This document shows, piece after piece, positions 59,881 to 64,000 of a DNA stretch of 64,000 nucleotides; position 1 is the first letter of the stretch; the number at the start of each line of letters is the position of its first letter. The notes below the pieces were generated by a model. That model made no database searches. It saw only the letters and a program-made list of their open reading frames with translations, and was not told where the DNA came from. Origin of the DNA: Lepidodermella squamata (Eukaryota > Gastrotricha); NCBI GenBank assembly GCA_047495785.1, contig JBLDXI010000001.1, forward strand, positions 2,604,001-2,668,000, given 5' to 3'. The position numbers and the translations under genes were made by a program.

Positions 59881-61960
59881 GTGGATGGATGGATGGATGT
59901 TAGACCCTGGCACCAATTCTGGTGATTTAACAGGGCTTGGGTTGAAAGTTTGGCCTGTCACTGATAATTCGATGTTAGGCGCAGAGATGGCGCAGTGTGA
60001 TACAAAAATAAATTATAAAAATAGAGCTATGATCTATTTGGTCCATTCAGACACCTGCTCGATGAAGAATTGCTGCAAGTAAGCGGCTTTGCGACAGGCT
60101 TTGCGGATGAAGGGGTCGGCCTTGCTCCAGGCCTTCGAACCACGGATGATGAAGGTTCGATCTTCAGTGACACTGTCGGACTGCGTAGCTTTGAGGCTGC
60201 CGTTATCGGCACTGCTGAGTCCGGGGTTGACCTTTTTTCGACTTGAATAGCTCGACGGGCGCTTCGTCATGGAGGCACTGGAATACCAACTTGGTTTCGT
60301 GTACTTGCCTTCTTCCAGCGAGAGTGAGCCATTTTAGGTGGCAGCGTAGGTCGTCGACTGGGCATGAGTTCATCATTAGCACTCGGATGGCGTTGCCTTG
60401 TGCTCTGTCAAGGGTCTTTCTGGCAGCAGCAGAGCCAGCACTGAGTATCACGTCACAGTAGCTTAGTTGCGAGTTCACTAGGCTGTTGTAGATAGCTTTG
60501 CGACCTTTTAACGGGATACCGTTCTGGCCAGCTAGACGGAGGGCGTAGAATCCGCTGCGACACTTGGCATGGACGAGCTGGGCGTGTTCTTCGAAGCTGA
60601 GGCGATTATCGACTTGTGCTCCGAGCAACTTGATTGATTGTTGAGGATGAATGAACGTTCCGTTCACATTAACTGGTAGGTTGATGGCGATTTTCGCGGT
60701 TTTCGGGGCGATGTACATTATTTGTGACTTGGTTTCATTCAACTTCAGAGAGTTGACACTAAACCAATTTGCGACATTGCAGAGCTGTTTTCGAGTATGG
60801 ACTTAGCTTCATCAATAGTTGAACCAATCGCATATATCATCATCGCACATGACGGAATAGCAGTTAGGATCGTCAATGGTCTGTGGCAGTTCATTAACAT
60901 AGACGGTGAAAAGAAGAGGGCCAAGGACACTCCCTTGATGGACACCATATCTGATTGGCAAAGGCGACGAGGAGATGTTGCCGACTTCAACCTTCTGACG
61001 GTTATATAGATAGTCCGTGAACAGGTTCAGGGCTTCGGGTCGAAGACCAAACGAGCGGAGAGATTTGATAACCCCAGCAGAGTCAAGCGAATCGAACGCC
61101 TTTAGTAGATCCAGGCTGGCAGTGGCGACGTACTTGTTTTGTGCTGCAGCTACGAGCCACTTCTCAGCAAGCGATACCAGACAGCCGCTTGTCGAGTGGT
61201 GTTAGCGAAAGCCGAACTGGTATTTTGACAGGATGCTGTTCAGGTGAGGTTTCAGTTGTTCACCGAGGCAACGTTCGAAGAGTTTCAGGCATCCAGGTAG
61301 GATCTAGATAGGACGGTAATTCTCAGGCAGTTGTTTCTCGCCAGACTTATGGATTGGTGTTACAACATTGTTTTTCCAGTCTTCTGGAAGTAGATCACCT
61401 TTGAGAATGCCGTTGAACAGGGAGACCAAGGCGGCGTTCATGGCTGGGCCATTAATGCTGTCTCGTAGAACAAATTCAGGAATACCATCGTTGCCAGCAG
61501 TATTGTTCGAGAGTTTGCACTTTCAATCAAATCTTCTTCCGTGATTTTGCGAAACTCGAAGGCACAATCGATACTAGATGCGCGGCGTTTCATAGTAGGC
61601 GTTGGTAACGATTTGGCGATTTTCTCTCCGACTGTACAAAAATAAGCGTTGAAAGTATCAGCCATGGCGGTAGCTGTGATGTCGTCAATTTCTTCGTGTT
61701 TCTTTTTGTTCGGCATGAAGTCGTTCAGAATTTTCCAGACTTATCAGCAGGTCACCGCCTGCTTCGGTCAGACGGTCTTCATAGTGCTTTTATTTCCAGT
61801 TTCTCTTCAATTTCTTCACTTTTGTTTTGATGGCCTTGATGCGAGTCATTAAATTGGGACGTTAGCTGATCTCGGTGAGCCTTATTCTTTTCCTCGATGG
61901 CCAGTATCAGTTCGACGTCGAGTTTCTTCGGTGTGAACCCCGGTCATCATTAGATCACGA
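59881..61960 (-). mobile_element. Degenerate Jockey/CR1-like LINE (reverse transcriptase)
   Basis: On the minus strand, broken frames follow the order of a non-LTR reverse transcriptase. There is a pre-RT segment (TPKKLDVELILAIEEKNKAHR-like, near 61930), an RT N-terminal part at 61438-61716 (ADTFNAYFCTVGEKIAKSL), the catalytic-site region near 60830 where the expected F/YADD reads MCDDD, and the C-terminal thumb at 60203-60742 (NETKSQIMYIAP, IKLLGAQVDNRLSFEEH, GRKAIYNSLVNSQLSYCDV). After the final frame the sequence ends in a (CATC)n microsatellite tail at 59881-59902. Multiple frameshifts and stops make it inactive. Confidence 0.85.
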
Positions 61961-62464
61961 AATAGCCACCTTTGATTCAAGAACAGCAGGTCAAACTTAG
62001 CCTATGATTATAGTTGAGAGGGGACATAAAAGGTGAATCTAGAGGTGAAGTTTTTCGAGACCTTTCTAGAACATTACGATGTTTGATTAGATAAGGTTGC
62101 CAGACGAATGAGGCCAACTGTAGGTCTGGCAAAGAGTTGGAAGCACGAAATAGAAACTGAGATATTTCTTGTGGGAAATGAGTTCAAGATCAAACACAAA
62201 GGCGACGGCACTTAACGTGTAGTTGGTTACAGTGAGCCGGGAAGGTACAGTGAGCTACCTATGATGACGCCAAGATCGATTGCTTCTGTCACCGAGTTGA
62301 TAATATGAGCGACGAGAATACCGCTGACATTCATTGCAGGCAGTTCGTTTTTAATTCCAAGTAATTTCGGTGTCAAGACATCCTCTGAGTCTTCTCGTTT
62401 AACTTCAGGCTATTTAACCGTAGCTAATAGTCAAGTTGCTGCGAAGGTTTAAGGTTAGTTGCAT
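61961..62464. other. Repeat-adjacent non-coding region
   Basis: No gene recognised; may include undetected 5' parts of the LINE. Confidence 0.3.
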
Positions 62465-62465
62465 T

Positions 62466-62740
62466 TAGAGGGGAGCACTAGCCTAGAGGATAAGGAAGCT
62501 AGCCTATGTGCATGAGGTCGTGGGTTCAACGCCCGCTGACCGCTGACGTCGCCCGACGCCCGACAGTGGTTTAGCAATCCACTGATGAGTAAAAAAATTG
62601 CTACTCGAGTGTAATTTGAAAAAATTGCTCGGGGCTCTCTGGGGCTACGGGATGTATGCTCTAGAAGAGGGCGTAGGGACCAACGCCCGGCCTCGGCGTT
62701 CGGTACACTGAGGTAGATGTATGCCACCGTAAAATAGCTT
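62466..62740 (+). mobile_element. tRNA-derived SINE
   Basis: Begins with a tRNA-like head: an A-box-like AGCCTAGAGGATAAG near 62481, then a good B-box GGTTCAACGCC at 62522. A non-tRNA body of roughly 200 bp follows, ending in an A/T-rich stretch. An intact tRNA acceptor stem is not evident, so a functional tRNA gene is unlikely. Confidence 0.6.
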
Positions 62741-63636
62741 ACAGGAGAATGTGAATGAGATGCATTTAGAGCTTCGCTTCGACTGAGGAAATTGAGTCAC
62801 CGGTGTCGTCCGTGTAGATAAAAATACCGCAGTCAGCAGGATCAGTTACCAGACTCAACAGTTCGATCAAGTAAATCTTAAATGGTAAACAGAAGAGAGG
62901 AGAGGCCCCAGAAGAATTCTTTGTGGGCGTCTCATTGCACAGTCTTCTGGTTATCTTTTGACCTTGGAAAAGCATGCGGAAAAAATCATGAGTAAGTAGC
63001 AAATTTTTAGTTGAGTTTATAACTACAATTATATTTTGTTATATATTTTGAATAAATAATGTTTAGCGAAAAAATTCAAACTTCGAAAACCCGCGCGCTT
63101 AAAAGGGTATTCGGAGGACCTATAGCAGCTGTGGGGGTTTTTCTCTTAAGCTTTTGAGAACCTAAGACTGTGACCTGCTCTCATCACGAAGACGTTAGCT
63201 TCTAGCCTTTAGAAGCATGGCGAAATGTCACGTTATATGCCACGATTTCTAGCCCTGAAAGATCGGTTGCCACTGATGTGGTTTTGTTAATGTCAACATT
63301 GAAGATTGCGGAATTATTTTTTGACTCAAGACTCAAGATAAAGATAGAATTTGATCTTTGATCTTTAAGCTGTTGTTCGTCTCTGCTAGTTTTATATTCC
63401 CCAGTATCCAGCTTCTCAGCTCTGGGCAGTTTCCTTTTGTCTGTGATTTTATTCACAAGTCGGAGTCGGATGAAAGAATCTCTAAGAACGTTTCTACGGT
63501 ATTACTTCGTAAGTCTTTTTTGTGTTTATCTCTCACTCTTTTCATTTCTATTATTTTCTCCTGTTTTTCACTCTTATAACGATAATTAAGTGCTGCTGCA
63601 CGTTTTACATCTTGTCTTCTAGACTTGAATCTTCGA
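62741..63636. other. Region without a recognised gene
   Basis: Two minus-strand open frames (63202-63456 and 63453-63761), the second Lys/Arg-rich and coiled-coil-like, could be a broken or spliced gene. No family, start or splice support. Confidence 0.3.
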
Positions 63637-64000
63637 ATGTTGTTAGCATTGCGATCTTTCCGTGTGCCATGCGGTGGTTTTAATCGCATCTGGGCTACCC
63701 CACTGTCTTCGTCGGCTGTTAAGTGTGCACCGCCGAAGTTTCGAAATATCGAGAAAATCACTGGTGACGGCGAAGCTACAAATGAGTTTCCCGAATTGAA
63801 GTTTCTTGCTAAAGACTCGAAGCTTGAGAAATTGCGGTTAAAGGATAATGTATCAGCTGATAATATCCTGATTTATCGTGCCCCCAACGGCACCCGCCTC
63901 GTCGCTACCTACTTGTCAGTGCAAGTTCTTGGTTTGCTATTGCTAGGACTGTGTGGGCATTATGTCTATGTTCATTCGGCTGATCTGCTGTCGTCATTCG
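63637..64000 (+). CDS. 5' part of a putative mitochondrial membrane protein (TMEM223-like)
   Basis: ATG 63637 opens a frame that runs off the window edge after 121 codons with no stop. The N-terminus is Arg-rich without acidic residues (MLLALRSFRVPCGGFNRIW), typical of mitochondrial import. Later NILIYRAPNGTRLVATYL leads into a membrane helix (VLGLLLLGLCGHYVYV), an arrangement like TMEM223, where a short LLFEHDRG-type segment precedes the first helix. The assignment is tentative; TMEM186 has a similar layout. The gene is incomplete here. Confidence 0.55.
   Translation, partial: MLLALRSFRVPCGGFNRIWATPLSSSAVKCAPPKFRNIEKITGDGEATNEFPELKFLAKDSKLEKLRLKDNVSADNILIYRAPNGTRLVATYLSVQVLGLLLLGLCGHYVYVHSADLLSSF

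Noticed and set aside
62766-63002. Minus ORF with IYTDDTGDSIS resembling a reverse transcriptase YxDD box
   Set aside because: No other RT motifs around it; chance match cannot be excluded.
1-64000. CRISPR arrays, prokaryotic operons, rRNA genes
   Set aside because: None seen; the window is eukaryotic with spliceosomal introns.

Overview
The window is a compact animal nuclear genome segment. Protein genes are split by many short introns (mostly 50-65 nt, GT..AG), 3' ends carry AATAAA-type signals, and the gene set is metazoan: UBE3A, CAPZB, GTPBP6, basonuclin, TRAP-alpha, INTS12, MED18, CTF18 and LENG8. EB-type cysteine-rich secreted proteins, M13 neprilysin-like peptidases, and 3' splice sites lying 1-15 nt upstream of several ATGs (possible spliced-leader acceptors) suggest an ecdysozoan, most likely a non-Caenorhabditis nematode; a tardigrade is not excluded. 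The species cannot be fixed from sequence alone.

Layout: 0.1-6.0 kb (+) holds two tandem EB-type, Thr-rich, GPI-type surface proteins. 6.8-18.3 kb (-) holds two tandem M13 peptidases; the second has extra candidate first exons up to 18.3 kb. 19.7-22.7 kb (-) is UBE3A, divergent from CAPZB (23.7-24.6, +), followed by GTPBP6/HflX (25.4-27.95, +). 28-32.5 kb is a GC-rich upstream region leading into basonuclin (32.5-35.3, +). 36.6-38.8 kb (-) holds two unrecognised head-to-tail genes, divergent from TRAP-alpha (39.4-40.8, +). INTS12 and MED18 (41.3-43.8, +) lie 171 nt apart. 44.1-46.4 kb (-) holds a third EB-type gene and a Ly6/quiver-like GPI protein. 47.4-55.1 kb (-) is CTF18, interrupted by two ~2 kb introns carrying transposon debris. 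55.8-59.5 kb (-) is LENG8, whose first intron contains a TIR-bounded MULE-derived element. 59.9-62.7 kb is repeat-rich: a degenerate Jockey/CR1-like LINE and a tRNA-derived SINE. The right edge cuts a putative mitochondrial membrane protein gene.

Most exon models were built by hand from splice sites; almost all sum to an intact reading frame and recover family motifs across the joins. The exception is CTF18, which is one base short.

Mobile DNA: three copies of a ~250 bp MITE-like repeat with AGCGGAACCAAA ends (9.75, 16.2 and 43.9 kb), MULE transposase relics (49.7-50.8 and 58.1-59.2 kb), one LINE and one SINE.
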